DNA of 53,218 bases from a virus. Location of the stretch: positions 1-53,218 of IMG/VR virus record IMGVR_UViG_3300037150_000044; one strand, written 5' to 3'. The stretch's first letter is position 1. Each line of letters starts with the position of its first letter. The translations under genes were made by a program, and so were the position numbers. Below the pieces are notes generated by a model. That model searched no databases, was not told the origin of the DNA, and saw nothing but the letters and a program-made list of their open reading frames with translations. Shown here piece by piece: positions 15,756-23,384 of the stretch.

Positions 15756-17354
15756 CTACGCCTTCATCCTCCGACCCTCTACCTGCTGCATGAACACCGG
15801 AGGGGTAACTTGTCCGCTGCCAACCCTCGTTGATTCGTGCGCCATGTAAACGCCGGGGTGCGACGCACTGAGGTACTTGCCGCTGGCTTCGCTGCGGGTC
15901 TGCTCGATCTGCGTAGCTGCTGACTTGGTGATGGGGACGATGTACTGGGCGGCCTTCTCCAGTGTCCAGCGTAAGCGGTACGCCTTCTTGCAGCACGACT
16001 CGATTTCAGCACCCGTCCAGCCTTCGTCGTTCGGGAGGGTATCCTTCGCGTCGATCTTCTGCTTGGCCCGGTGAATCTGCCAAATCAAATCCTTCTCTTC
16101 GCGGGTCGGCGCATCGAAGAAGAACTGAGCCAGTGAGAAGCGACGGCGAAGCTCAGGCTTGAGAGACGCGACACCGTTGCAGGTAGCAAGCCAAAGAACC
16201 TTGCCGCCGCTGGTCGGAGTCCATCCTGAGGTCGCGTCAACAATCGCCTGCGCGTTGCGTATGCGTTCACCACTACTTCCGATGATCCCTGATTGCATAC
16301 CGGGGATGTCGAAGATGATGACGGGCTTACCGTACGTACCGCCCGTGGCCTTCGCCAGTAGGGACTTCGACACGCCGGGGATACCCAACAGCAGCATACC
16401 CTCGATCTGCCGCTCCTGCGTCCACGTCAGGATGCTGCCGTTCAGTTCATCTTTCACGCCTGACATATCCGTGCCTGCGCCCGCCATACCCTTCTCAATC
16501 TCATCTGTGAAAAGGATGACTGAGGGCGGGTTATTACCTTCCATGATCCCGCGCAGGAATTCCTTGACCGCTTCATTACCGCCGACATCTTCCAGCGTTT
16601 CCTTGCCCGCATGAATCGACAGGCCCGGAGTCTGGTTGATAATCTGCCGCTTCCGGCCCCAGAGGTCGTCAAGGCTGAGGTCTCCCGTCAGCTTCTTAGG
16701 GTCAGTACGATTGATCGTTAGAGACATGGCGGCGGCCTGCTCAGCGGCAAAGCTGGGGAGACCGATCAGTGCCTCAGTCGCCTTGACCACAAACGGATCG
16801 TCAGGGGTGTTGACCGTCTTGGCGAAGCGGTAGGTGTTGCGTACCGTTGCCTGCAACTCTGCCACTGTAGGCAGTGGCTCGTCAAGGCATAGTACATCGT
16901 TGGTCAACTCGCCGGGGAGACGGCTGCCGGGGGCTGCCAGAAGGATCAACATATCCCCATTTGCTTTGTAGCTATCACGGAGGTTCCATATCGCCTGCAC
17001 TACCGTTGACTCAGACTCTCCGTGATTAGACCACTGAAGATGAGCATTCGAGATGAAAATGATTGCGTCTGACACTGCATTGTTCTCGCAAAGGGCGAGG
17101 CAGTTTGGAAGGGGGATAGTGAATGCCTGCTCATTACCTGCGAGGATGGTATTGAGAGTGTCTTGGTTGAGTTTGGTATCAGCCATAGGCACTAGACCGT
17201 GTACGCAATCCCAGAGCAGCATTGGAATGGGAGTGGGCGATTCCTGCAACGCAGCTATAATTCCGCTGGTCGTCGATTTGGCATCGAATGTTCTAATGCA
17301 AACCAAGGGGGTTGACACCCTGACTGCGGCCTTGAAACTTTCCATAAATTGCAT
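15756..17354 (-). CDS. Ycf46-like AAA+ ATPase with rearranged core
   Basis: A 532-residue protein. The N-terminal part (STPLVCIRTFDAK, then WNLRDSYKANGDMLILLA) and the DVGGNEAVKEFL segment are those of Ycf46-type AAA+ proteins. Normally Walker A comes first. Here VILFTDEIEKG (Walker B, around residue 283) and ILTWTQE precede LLLGIPGVSKSLLAKA (Walker A, around residue 323). IGSSGERIRNAQ, LWLATCN (sensor 1) and ELRRRF (arginine finger) follow. The P-loop also reads GVSKS, with Ser at the usual Gly. The start at 17352-17354 has AAGGAG. It lies in a cassette with DUF1257-, DUF2997- and DUF3150-like genes. Confidence 0.85.
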   Translation of the reverse strand: MQFMESFKAAVRVSTPLVCIRTFDAKSTTSGIIAALQESPTPIPMLLWDCVHGLVPMADTKLNQDTLNTILAGNEQAFTIPLPNCLALCENNAVSDAIIFISNAHLQWSNHGESESTVVQAIWNLRDSYKANGDMLILLAAPGSRLPGELTNDVLCLDEPLPTVAELQATVRNTYRFAKTVNTPDDPFVVKATEALIGLPSFAAEQAAAMSLTINRTDPKKLTGDLSLDDLWGRKRQIINQTPGLSIHAGKETLEDVGGNEAVKEFLRGIMEGNNPPSVILFTDEIEKGMAGAGTDMSGVKDELNGSILTWTQERQIEGMLLLGIPGVSKSLLAKATGGTYGKPVIIFDIPGMQSGIIGSSGERIRNAQAIVDATSGWTPTSGGKVLWLATCNGVASLKPELRRRFSLAQFFFDAPTREEKDLIWQIHRAKQKIDAKDTLPNDEGWTGAEIESCCKKAYRLRWTLEKAAQYIVPITKSAATQIEQTRSEASGKYLSASHPGVYMAHESTRVGSGQVTPPVFMQQVEGRRMKA

Positions 17355-17397
17355 AGTAGTTCTCCTTTTCAGGCCAACTAGAATTCTTACTCCCACT

Positions 17398-17426
17398 AGA
17401 TTACATGACCGCTGCTGCGCTGTCAA
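17398..17426 (-). promoter_or_regulatory. Promoter for the AAA+ cassette
   Basis: TTGACA (17421-17426) and TAATCT (17398-17403), spacer 17 bases, 3' end of the HNH gene overlapped. Transcription would begin near 17391 and cover the AAA+, DUF1257-like and DUF2997-like genes. Confidence 0.65.
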
Positions 17427-17880
17427 CTGGAAAGTTTAGCTGAGCAAACTCAGCGTGCAACTCTGTTACTACTTGATCGTACTTTTTTGCTGCCACTACC
17501 GGATCGCTGAAGGTTCCGAAGTGCTGTAGTTTGCCGTCTATGCGAATTCGGCACTGGTACTTGTCGCCCTTTGGGTAGACACCCTTGTAAGGATTGTTTG
17601 TCGCAAACTTGCGGCGATTACGTAAATTTTGAGCGGTCGTCGCTGGTCTGAGATTGTACCGCTGATTGTTGAGACCGTTGTGGTCTCTGTGGTCGTGTCC
17701 TTTACCTGCCAGTAAAGCGTGCATTCGCTGTAGCATGTGAGTCTTCCCAGAGTACACACTTCGCACTGCGTACCATGTAGTCTTGCCACGCAACGCTGAC
17801 CAGTTGTATTTGTTCAACTCCTCAAAGTCTTCATCGTCCACCAAAGCTACTTGACCCTGTGTTAGCTGTATCTCTTTCAT
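17401..17880 (-). CDS. HNH homing endonuclease with AP2 DNA-binding domain
   Basis: The first half holds an HNH core: HMLQRMHALL then HDHRDHNGLNNQRYNLR, as in phage HNH-3 nucleases. NNPYKGVYPKG...YQCRIRIDGKLQHFGTF is an AP2/ERF-type three-stranded DNA-binding domain at the C-terminus. This pair is typical of free-standing homing endonucleases. Its ATG overlaps the previous stop as ATGA. It lies between an unknown protein gene and the AAA+ cassette. Confidence 0.9.
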   Translation of the reverse strand: MKEIQLTQGQVALVDDEDFEELNKYNWSALRGKTTWYAVRSVYSGKTHMLQRMHALLAGKGHDHRDHNGLNNQRYNLRPATTAQNLRNRRKFATNNPYKGVYPKGDKYQCRIRIDGKLQHFGTFSDPVVAAKKYDQVVTELHAEFAQLNFPVDSAAAVM

Positions 17881-18113
17881 TTTGTTGTGTCCTTTGTAAT
17901 CACGTACTCATCCGGGGTTTCTCTCATACCGCTGAGACTGGCTGCGCTCATAGCATCCACTTGACCCGCTGCGGCGAATAGCTCCTCGACCATTTCCACT
18001 GGCAACGTGAAAAGCGTACGCAATACGTTAGATGCGCGAGATAGCTGAGGGGTTGCCCCTGTCCGCTGCTGTGACGCCTCTAATTCGGTCTTGATTCCTT
18101 CTGGGATGCCCAT
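17877..18113 (-). CDS. Hypothetical protein (78 aa)
   Basis: AGGAGG precedes the ATG. It is helical and mildly acidic (LPVEMVEELFAAAGQVDAMS), with no recognised family. Its stop overlaps the HNH start. Confidence 0.64.
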   Translation of the reverse strand: MGIPEGIKTELEASQQRTGATPQLSRASNVLRTLFTLPVEMVEELFAAAGQVDAMSAASLSGMRETPDEYVITKDTTK

Positions 18114-18166
18114 TCTTGCCTCCTAGCTGCCTCTACACGGCGTTGCTGACCTTTAGACGTGGGTAA

Positions 18167-18189
18167 GGGCCGGTAAACTTCACCGGCCC
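18167..18189 (-). terminator. GC-rich hairpin without T run
   Basis: GGGCCGGT and ACCGGCCC pair across a seven-base loop in a gap between genes. It would stall or protect RNA; no T tract follows in either direction. Confidence 0.4.
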
Positions 18190-18212
18190 CTCCTACTACC
18201 TTCTGCTGCGTT

Positions 18213-18308
18213 TTACGACTGTCTGAAGAATCTAACGTATGCCAGTACATACACTGTCAAGTTGAATCCTCCAAGAGTTACCAGCGCGACCGCTGCGAGA
18301 ACTGTCAT
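18213..18308 (-). CDS. Candidate small membrane peptide (31 aa)
   Basis: A frame starting MTVLAAVALVTLGGFNLTVY runs from just after the hexapeptide-repeat gene to a TAA at 18213. It is a single hydrophobic segment followed by RFFRQS. The ribosome site is weak. A TTGACA box lies inside it, so a regulatory reading of the same DNA is possible. Confidence 0.35.
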   Translation of the reverse strand: MTVLAAVALVTLGGFNLTVYVLAYVRFFRQS

Positions 18309-18310
18309 GG

Positions 18311-19030
18311 TTAGACGCTGGCACTTACTGCTAAGTTGGCCTTCGCTGCTTTGACGGCCACCTTAGCTGCTTTAGCCAGCAGCGTGATGTAAGTGCCATA
18401 CTCCTCGATCTGTGCTGGAGTGTAGCCTTCCATCTTACCGATAGCACGGTACTTTTTTTGCCACTCCGTGATGTCGTGGATGTGGCATCCGATAGCTATT
18501 TGCTTGTGGCTGCAAAGCGTTACCGCATGACGTGTCCCTTGTATGTACAGCGGGGAAAATACCCACGCATCGCCGCAGACCCGAGCATTGCCGGAGACCT
18601 GCGCATTGCCGCAGACCCACGCATTGCCGCAGACCCGAGCATTGCCGGAGACCCGAGCATCGCCGTAGACCTGCGCATTGCCGGAGACCCACGCATCGCC
18701 GCAGACCCGAGCATTGCCGGAGACCCACGCATCGCCGTAGACCCGAGCATTGCCGGAGACCCACGCATCGCCGTAGACCCGAGCATTGCCGGAGACCCAC
18801 GCATCGCCGCAGACCCGAGCATTGCCGCAGACCCACGCATTGCCGCAGACCTGCGCATTGCCGCAGACCCACGCATTGCCGTAGACTATGGACGTGGGGT
18901 GAAGATAGACGGTCGAGTCAACGTGCGCGGTCTTGTATACCCATCCTTTGCCGTTTTCGTGCTGGTGCCAGTCAGCGGCCACTGAACCCCAAACCGAATC
19001 CAATACGTTTTGTGGAACCTTGATTGTCAT
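18311..19030 (-). CDS. Hexapeptide-repeat (left-handed beta-helix-like) protein
   Basis: After a 35-residue N-terminus, residues about 48-150 repeat a six-residue unit of the form V-x-G-N/D-A-W/R/Q. Such repeats form a left-handed or beta-roll helix in many phage and bacterial proteins. A different C-terminal domain with HIHDITEWQKKY follows. AAGGAG precedes the ATG. Phage proteins with this repeat are usually of unknown function; adhesion or enzyme scaffolding are both possible. The encoding DNA is an 18-base tandem repeat. Confidence 0.82.
   Translation of the reverse strand: MTIKVPQNVLDSVWGSVAADWHQHENGKGWVYKTAHVDSTVYLHPTSIVYGNAWVCGNAQVCGNAWVCGNARVCGDAWVSGNARVYGDAWVSGNARVYGDAWVSGNARVCGDAWVSGNAQVYGDARVSGNARVCGNAWVCGNAQVSGNARVCGDAWVFSPLYIQGTRHAVTLCSHKQIAIGCHIHDITEWQKKYRAIGKMEGYTPAQIEEYGTYITLLAKAAKVAVKAAKANLAVSASV
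18567..18886 (-). repeat. 18-bp tandem coding repeat
   Basis: About 17-18 units of an 18-base motif (plus-strand form resembling GCCGGAGACCCACGCATC and close variants) encode the hexapeptide repeats. The near-identity of units at DNA level, beyond what the protein needs, suggests recent expansion and likely length variation between isolates. Confidence 0.9.
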
Positions 19031-19081
19031 GATGGTCTCCTTTTTAGGTTAGAGGTTCGCTGAAGTTTGACCTGCTCTGAC

Positions 19082-19423
19082 TTACCAAACATTGTCAGTT
19101 GCTAATCCTGCCTTGATTGGATAGATCGTAAGGGAATTGCTGGTGAATGGAACGACCAGCGCGTTAGCCCATTGACGATCTTCACCCAGCACGCGCACAA
19201 ACCACGAGCCTTTGTCTTGATGGACGCGGAAGCCCAAACCGAATTGCTCTGCTGCCTGATTCATGCGTATTTTAGTAGTGGCTGTGAACCATCCACCTGT
19301 GCAAAGGTAAACTATCCCTGAGACGATACGCACAACTTCCGTGCGGTGATAGACCACCGAGACTATACCGCCCTTCTCAGTGACCTTAGTAGCTGTCCTA
19401 CCGATGCGATTAGTGCGTGCCAT
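19082..19423 (-). CDS. Conserved phage protein of unknown function (113 aa)
   Basis: AAGGAG precedes the ATG. The middle CTGGWFTATTKIRMNQAAEQFGLG and the following WFVRVL form a pattern I recognise from many phage genomes as a short conserved protein (T-G-G-W-x-T-x-T-T-K-x-R-M-N). No function is established for it that I know of. Confidence 0.7.
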   Translation of the reverse strand: MARTNRIGRTATKVTEKGGIVSVVYHRTEVVRIVSGIVYLCTGGWFTATTKIRMNQAAEQFGLGFRVHQDKGSWFVRVLGEDRQWANALVVPFTSNSLTIYPIKAGLATDNVW

Positions 19424-19448
19424 TTGAAACTCCTTTTCCGGTTAGAGG

Positions 19449-19634
19449 TTAGAGGTTAGCTGAGTTCTGCCGGGCTATAAGCTCGGAGGTGTCGGCGGCC
19501 CGTTTCGCTAACTCACACGCGCTGTGCGTTGGGAATAGTCGCGTGTAAGTAGACGGTGTGCCCCCGTACCTTTTGGCCCGCTCACTGGCGGAAGGTACAA
19601 GGACAACGGGTTTATTGCAGATTGTGCAATTCAT
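19449..19634 (-). CDS. Small zinc-finger-like protein (61 aa)
   Basis: It starts MNCTICNKP, with a CxxC pair at the N-terminus and a THSAC near residue 40, which could complete a metal site. AAGGGGA precedes the ATG. No family recognised. Confidence 0.62.
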   Translation of the reverse strand: MNCTICNKPVVLVPSASERAKRYGGTPSTYTRLFPTHSACELAKRAADTSELIARQNSANL

Positions 19635-19646
19635 GTAGCTGTCCCC

Positions 19647-20015
19647 TTATACCGTTGCGGTTAGGATGTCGGCGGCTTGCTGCACCGTCAATTCAATTCC
19701 GAGTTTAGCGGAGACTAACTCCGCAAGGCTGATAGCGTCTTCGCACGGGTTCGACTGCGCGAAGTGCTTGGCGGTCTCGTAGTCGTCTCCCAGCGTCTCA
19801 CGCGTGGAAGGTTCGCTGATAACCGTGGGGGAGATGTCTCCTGCGTCAAGTGCCCGCTGCACGGCCCGCCCGTATGACCCTTGAAGATGTGCGTATATTC
19901 CAGTGTCGAGGAGATGCTGGAGAAGTTCCAACTCTCCATCGCTGTCAAGTTCGCCCGATTCAAATGCGATAATTGCGCCCGTTAGGTCAAACTTCGCTTC
20001 GATAGTGCCCGCCAT
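19647..20015 (-). CDS. Conserved phage protein (122 aa)
   Basis: IAFESGELDSDGELELLQHLLDTGIYAHLQGSYG (in two parts, FESGELDSDGELELL and HLLDTGIYAHLQGSYG) is a recurring phage motif, in which short proteins with G-E-L...LFQ-x-L-x-D-T-G...LQG-x-Y-G occur in many unrelated phage. A second half of 60 residues is added here. Function unknown. Promoter at 20056-20085. Confidence 0.68.
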   Translation of the reverse strand: MAGTIEAKFDLTGAIIAFESGELDSDGELELLQHLLDTGIYAHLQGSYGRAVQRALDAGDISPTVISEPSTRETLGDDYETAKHFAQSNPCEDAISLAELVSAKLGIELTVQQAADILTATV

Positions 20016-20055
20016 GTGATTATCCTCGTACCGCTGAATTTTACCGCTGGAAAGC

Positions 20056-20085
20056 AGACTACAGGATGCGACCGCTGGTTGTCAA
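20056..20085 (-). promoter_or_regulatory. Promoter for the 19647-20015 gene
   Basis: TTGACA (20080-20085) and TAGTCT (20056-20061), spacer 18 bases. The start site would be near 20048, about 33 bases ahead of the ATG. Confidence 0.6.
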
Positions 20086-20286
20086 CTACTCTTCTAGTGC
20101 GTATACGTACCGCTGGTCTTGCTGCGATACGTTGAACCTGTTCACAGCTTGGTACGCTTCCAACACGGGGAGACCGCTGAGCATCGCGGGTAAGACGCCC
20201 GCTGTTTTGTAATGCTCCGCTGTGAATGGGATGCGCTGAATTTCACCAGTTGCTAAAACCTTGCGCAAATAGGTTGGATGAGGCAT
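20086..20286 (-). CDS. Hypothetical protein (66 aa)
   Basis: AGGAGG precedes the ATG. Small soluble protein (RKVLATGEIQRIPFTAEHYK); no family recognised. It has its own strong promoter at 20313-20341. Confidence 0.66.
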   Translation of the reverse strand: MPHPTYLRKVLATGEIQRIPFTAEHYKTAGVLPAMLSGLPVLEAYQAVNRFNVSQQDQRYVYALEE

Positions 20287-20312
20287 TTTGAATCCTCCTA
20301 TAATCTACTCCA

Positions 20313-20341
20313 AGTATATCACAGCACGGGCCGCAAATCAA
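20313..20341 (-). promoter_or_regulatory. Promoter for the 20086-20286 gene
   Basis: TTGATT (20336-20341) and TATACT (20313-20318), spacer 17 bases, in a GGCC-motif region. The start site would be near 20306, about 20 bases ahead of the ATG. Confidence 0.7.
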
Positions 20342-20811
20342 ATTTGCACCGCTGGAGACCTGCGCACCGCTGATAGCCTGCACCGCTGGGGAATCGCTGG
20401 GAATCGCTGGAGACCTGCACCGCTGATAGCTCACGCAGGCCACGCACGCAGGCCACGCAGGCCACGCACGCAGGCCCGTACCATCTCGCCATGCGGAGAC
20501 GCGGCCCGGAAAAACGCAGGCCACGCACGCAACGCAGGCCCGGCCCGATTAGACGGTATACCGTGGCCTGTATGCTCTAAATGTGCGATTCTAGGCCCGT
20601 AGCAGGCCCGTGGCGGCCCGCGTACCATCTTAGGTATGCTCTAGTATGGCGGAATTGACCACGGGCCTGCAATGCGCGGGAATTGGCAAAACGTCAAAAC
20701 AGGCCGGGCCGGGCCTGTATCCTGATACGCAACGCAGGCCCGCACGGTTACAAAGGAAACGGGCCGGAACCTATTGCAGGCCCGGCCCGGAACGTGGAAC
20801 GCGTTGCACGT
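20342..20811. repeat. Non-coding stretch of short GC-rich repeats
   Basis: No convincing gene here. The sequence is built of repeated short words: ACGCAGGCC-type units in tandem (20430-20545), CCGCTGG and GGAATCGCTGG units (20342-20420), and several GGCCCGG copies. Open frames across it on both strands are Ala/Arg/Cys-rich by-products of the repeats. It marks the left border of an island of such repeats that extends to about 24.3 kb. Confidence 0.6.
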
Positions 20812-21486
20812 CTAAAATGGTATGCGTGTCTGATCATGCGAGTTTCCCCAACGGACCTGATTAGTTCCGCCGATGGTACCGTCTCCGTGCCCGCGTTCTA
20901 CAATCCAACATATAGCCTGCAATTGTGCGGGCCGCATGTTTAGCTTACGGGCCGCGTTGCGGTATGCGGTTTCGATTGAAACGTACCGCATACGGTCTAA
21001 ATGATTCATTAGCTTTTCGTCTGTAAATCCGCAAGCTCTAGCGGTCCAAACGTCAATTGTTACGCGTTCCAAGTCTCCGCATAGATTAGCGAAAAACGAG
21101 CATACCTTAGGCCCGGAAACTAAAGACGTGTCTCCCGTCTCTGCTATATGCCATGCCTTAGCAACGTTGCGTCTTATGCCTGCGACTATCGGGGGAACGC
21201 GATTCCCCTGAGACGCGGCCCGCACTATCTTGCGCGTACCTTCTACGTTAGTTTGCCATGAATTGCGCGGAGACAATACCGCGCATATCGCAGGCACCGC
21301 GCGGCCCGGCTTATCCCATACGGAAACCGGCCCGCACGCGGTTTGCCTGATCGTCTCTAACGTTTCGATTGCGCGAGGGTACCACGTTTTCCCGTCTGTA
21401 ATCTCCGCACGCGTTGCAAGTTCAAAGCACGCGAGAATGTTTTTAGTGAACTGGGGAACGTTGCCAAGATGGTCTATTTTCACCAT
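20812..21486 (-). CDS. Conserved phage protein, DUF7178-like (224 aa)
   Basis: Contains AICAVLSPRNSWQTNVEG, then ISLVSGPKVCSFFANLCGD-type segments (given here as SGPKVCSFFANLCGD) and LQAICWIVERG, the layout of a phage protein family I know as DUF7178-like. The fold may be a helix-rich DNA-glycosylase relative, but no function is established. A GGAG site lies upstream of the ATG. GGCC-containing words are frequent even inside this gene. Confidence 0.62.
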   Translation of the reverse strand: MVKIDHLGNVPQFTKNILACFELATRAEITDGKTWYPRAIETLETIRQTACGPVSVWDKPGRAVPAICAVLSPRNSWQTNVEGTRKIVRAASQGNRVPPIVAGIRRNVAKAWHIAETGDTSLVSGPKVCSFFANLCGDLERVTIDVWTARACGFTDEKLMNHLDRMRYVSIETAYRNAARKLNMRPAQLQAICWIVERGHGDGTIGGTNQVRWGNSHDQTRIPF

Positions 21487-21607
21487 TGTCTTATTGTCTC
21501 CGTTGCTATGATACCGTTTGCAGGCCCGTATGCGGCCCGTGATGCGATTGATAGAAGCAAACCGGGCCGGAACCTATACAAGGCCCGGCCCGGCCTGCGT
21601 TGCGGGC

Positions 21608-22228
21608 CTAATACTCGATTGTCAACCCATCCAACGTGCGAGGAAACCGGGCCGCATCCAATCCGTGTACGCGTTGCAGGTATTCGATAGTAAAGGCCCG
21701 TTGGTCTTCTACGAATTCCCCCGTCAATTCGTATGCGTCCAATTGGCCTAAAATCTCTGCGTCAAGGATGCAGGCCCATCTGTGCTTATCCGTGCCGGAC
21801 GGGCCGCGCAACTTCCAAACTTGGGCAATTTGCAAGCGCATCGCTTCAGTTTCTCCGGCCCGTGAAAAATCAGAGTCGCACGCGATATGCGCGGAATCAT
21901 GCCATGCGCGGAATTGGAAATTTGTCCATGCGGTACCGTAAATGGTACGGTCTGAAAAATTACCGTTGACAGTGAGAAAACCAAACGCGTTGAAATTCTC
22001 GCGCATTGCGGCAAAATCTGCGAACTGAGACGCAGACACGCGGAAACGTGGCGCGAGGAGTGAAACCACGTAGTCAAACGTTGGATCAATACCGGAACCA
22101 CTAACACTCGCGTGCGTTGCGGGCCGCGTTGCAGGATAGTGCGCAGAGATGCGGGCCGGGCCTGCGTTGACGTTGCGGGCCGGAACTTGGGAGAGATGCG
22201 CGAGATTAGAAGCGATTGCGAGATTCAT
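21608..22228 (-). CDS. Hypothetical protein (206 aa)
   Basis: GGAG precedes the ATG. The most distinctive stretch is FRAWHDSAHIACDSDFSRAGE, in which H-D-x-x-H and a following E could bind a metal (quoted in parts: WHDSAHI and FSRAGE). The N-terminal 40 residues are low complexity. No function can be named. Promoter at 22272-22300. Confidence 0.58.
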   Translation of the reverse strand: MNLAIASNLAHLSQVPARNVNAGPARISAHYPATRPATHASVSGSGIDPTFDYVVSLLAPRFRVSASQFADFAAMRENFNAFGFLTVNGNFSDRTIYGTAWTNFQFRAWHDSAHIACDSDFSRAGETEAMRLQIAQVWKLRGPSGTDKHRWACILDAEILGQLDAYELTGEFVEDQRAFTIEYLQRVHGLDAARFPRTLDGLTIEY

Positions 22229-22271
22229 TGTATTAGTCTCCAGTGTTACAGGTTAGAAACGCGTTGCGGTT

Positions 22272-22300
22272 AGTATAGCACGGGCCGGGCCTGCGTCACT
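22272..22300 (-). promoter_or_regulatory. Promoter for the 21608-22228 gene
   Basis: TATACT (22272-22277) preceded 16 bases upstream by GTGACG (22294-22299). The -35 box is imperfect. The spacer contains GGCCCGGCCC, the island repeat. Confidence 0.5.
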
Positions 22301-22568
22301 TAGCAGTTATGAAACGGGCCTGTATTGCGAGACGTTCCACTAGGATGCACGTTTGATTGTTGACTATGACAATTGCACGGGCCGCAACTTCTACAGCGTT
22401 TCTATCGTCTGTGACGCATTCGATTACTAATGCGTCTTCAGGGATACCGCGAAACAGGCCATGGGCCGCGATGATAGTGCAATCTAGGCCCGCGCATTGC
22501 ATAATGAATTCGATACCGGGCCTGTTTATATCTTCAGTACAGATACGGTACAAATAGCAGTTTTTCAT
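22296..22568 (-). CDS. Hypothetical protein (90 aa)
   Basis: The ATG shares a base with the stop of the gene upstream (TAATG). Residues such as YLYRICTEDI and ALVIECVTDDRNAVEVAARA look like a small alpha/beta fold. No family recognised. Confidence 0.58.
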   Translation of the reverse strand: MKNCYLYRICTEDINRPGIEFIMQCAGLDCTIIAAHGLFRGIPEDALVIECVTDDRNAVEVAARAIVIVNNQTCILVERLAIQARFITAK

Positions 22569-22735
22569 TAGTTTACCTCGTTTATTGCAATCATTTCCGC
22601 GTCACATTCCGCGATAGACGGTATCGGGTTATCTCTCACATATTGACGTGCTACAAGGCTAGAAGCGGCCCGTGCTGTATGCACGTTATGGGGGAGTGTT
22701 AGCAGAGTGGCAAGCGATTGGATGTAATTTTTCAC
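22568..22735 (-). CDS. Small protein, GTG start (55 aa)
   Basis: The frame begins with a GTG at 22733-22735, nine bases after GGAG, and ends with a TAATG overlap into the next gene. It is a helical protein starting (M)KNYIQSLATLLTLPHNVHT. Function unknown; the coupling supports expression. Confidence 0.52.
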   Translation of the reverse strand: MKNYIQSLATLLTLPHNVHTARAASSLVARQYVRDNPIPSIAECDAEMIAINEVN

Positions 22736-22763
22736 GGTCGAAAACTCCTGAGATGAGATGAGG

Positions 22764-22970
22764 TTAGATGGTACGGTTAGATAGAAGATTGCACGCTTCC
22801 CAGAAGGTGAGATATCCGTGCGCTTCAGTGTAGAATGGAGTTATACCGTACCACGGAGCGGCTTGTAATACCGTACCTGATATGGTTACTGTAGTTAGTT
22901 TTCCCGTAGTTTGCGCGGTGTCGTATGCGTTTAGAATTTCCGCTTGAACCTTTGCGTATTTCTGAGTCAT
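22764..22970 (-). CDS. Hypothetical protein (68 aa)
   Basis: GGAG ten bases before the ATG. Short soluble protein with YAKVQAEILNAYDTAQ and a C-terminal YLTFWEACNLL. No family recognised. Confidence 0.56.
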   Translation of the reverse strand: MTQKYAKVQAEILNAYDTAQTTGKLTTVTISGTVLQAAPWYGITPFYTEAHGYLTFWEACNLLSNRTI

Positions 22971-23011
22971 TTTGATTCGTCTCCAGACACGGTTAGAGAT
23001 GCGTTGACGGT

Positions 23012-23215
23012 TTAGCGGCCCGCAGTGGGAACCACAAAAGGTTCAGAATTGAAATACACGTCAAACACTCCCCTACGCGGACTAGAGATGATGGCCTGCG
23101 TTATTCCGGTCTCTACCAGACACGCAGCAACGGTTTGCGCATCATCGTATCCTAAACACATTATTGTGATACGTGTAGTTACCGTGCGGCCCGCGAGAAT
23201 TTCGTTTATTGTCAT
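23012..23215 (-). CDS. Hypothetical protein (67 aa)
   Basis: AAGGAG precedes the ATG. It has MTINEILAGRTVTTRITI, then GYDDAQTVAACLVETG, and a C-terminal strand. It could be a small alpha/beta domain; no family recognised. Confidence 0.56.
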   Translation of the reverse strand: MTINEILAGRTVTTRITIMCLGYDDAQTVAACLVETGITQAIISSPRRGVFDVYFNSEPFVVPTAGR

Positions 23216-23237
23216 GATGCTTTACTCCTTTAGGTTA

Positions 23238-23333
23238 TTAGAATGAATGGGTCGGAATGAATGAAAACAGGAAATTTATTAGGTAGTATGCGGAGATGAG
23301 ACTTGCGAGTGTCAGAAACAAATAAGCACGCAT
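23238..23333 (-). CDS. Small membrane peptide (31 aa)
   Basis: The frame starts MRAYLFLTLASLISAYYLIN, a single membrane segment, with GAGG seven bases ahead of the ATG and a promoter at 23354-23384 just upstream. It ends ahead of the next small gene. Function unknown. Confidence 0.5.
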   Translation of the reverse strand: MRAYLFLTLASLISAYYLINFLFSFIPTHSF

Positions 23334-23353
23334 GGCGAAACCTCACTATTGAT

Positions 23354-23384
23354 ACTGTAACACTATTTCCGCGTTGCGTGTCAA
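23354..23384 (-). promoter_or_regulatory. Promoter at the right end of the island operon
   Basis: TTGACA (23379-23384) followed by TTACAG at 18 bases or TACAGT at 19. It is the first promoter reading leftward out of the gene-free stretch and would serve the small genes down to 22.3 kb. Confidence 0.55.

Noticed and set aside
18230-18260. Promoter reading TTGACA with TTAGAT or GTTAGA
   Set aside because: Spacing is 18-19 bases with a poor -10 box, and it lies in a candidate peptide gene; not listed.
18567-18886. CRISPR array
   Set aside because: Units are contiguous 18-mers without spacers and encode protein repeats.
18435-19023. A set of repeat-rich frames in all six phases over the hexapeptide gene
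   Set aside because: They are shadows of the 18-base repeat; only the frame at 18311-19030 has a ribosome site and the beta-helix pattern.
20243-20628. Several Ala/Cys/Arg-rich frames on both strands
   Set aside because: They are made by the ACGCAGGCC tandem units in different frames, not genes.
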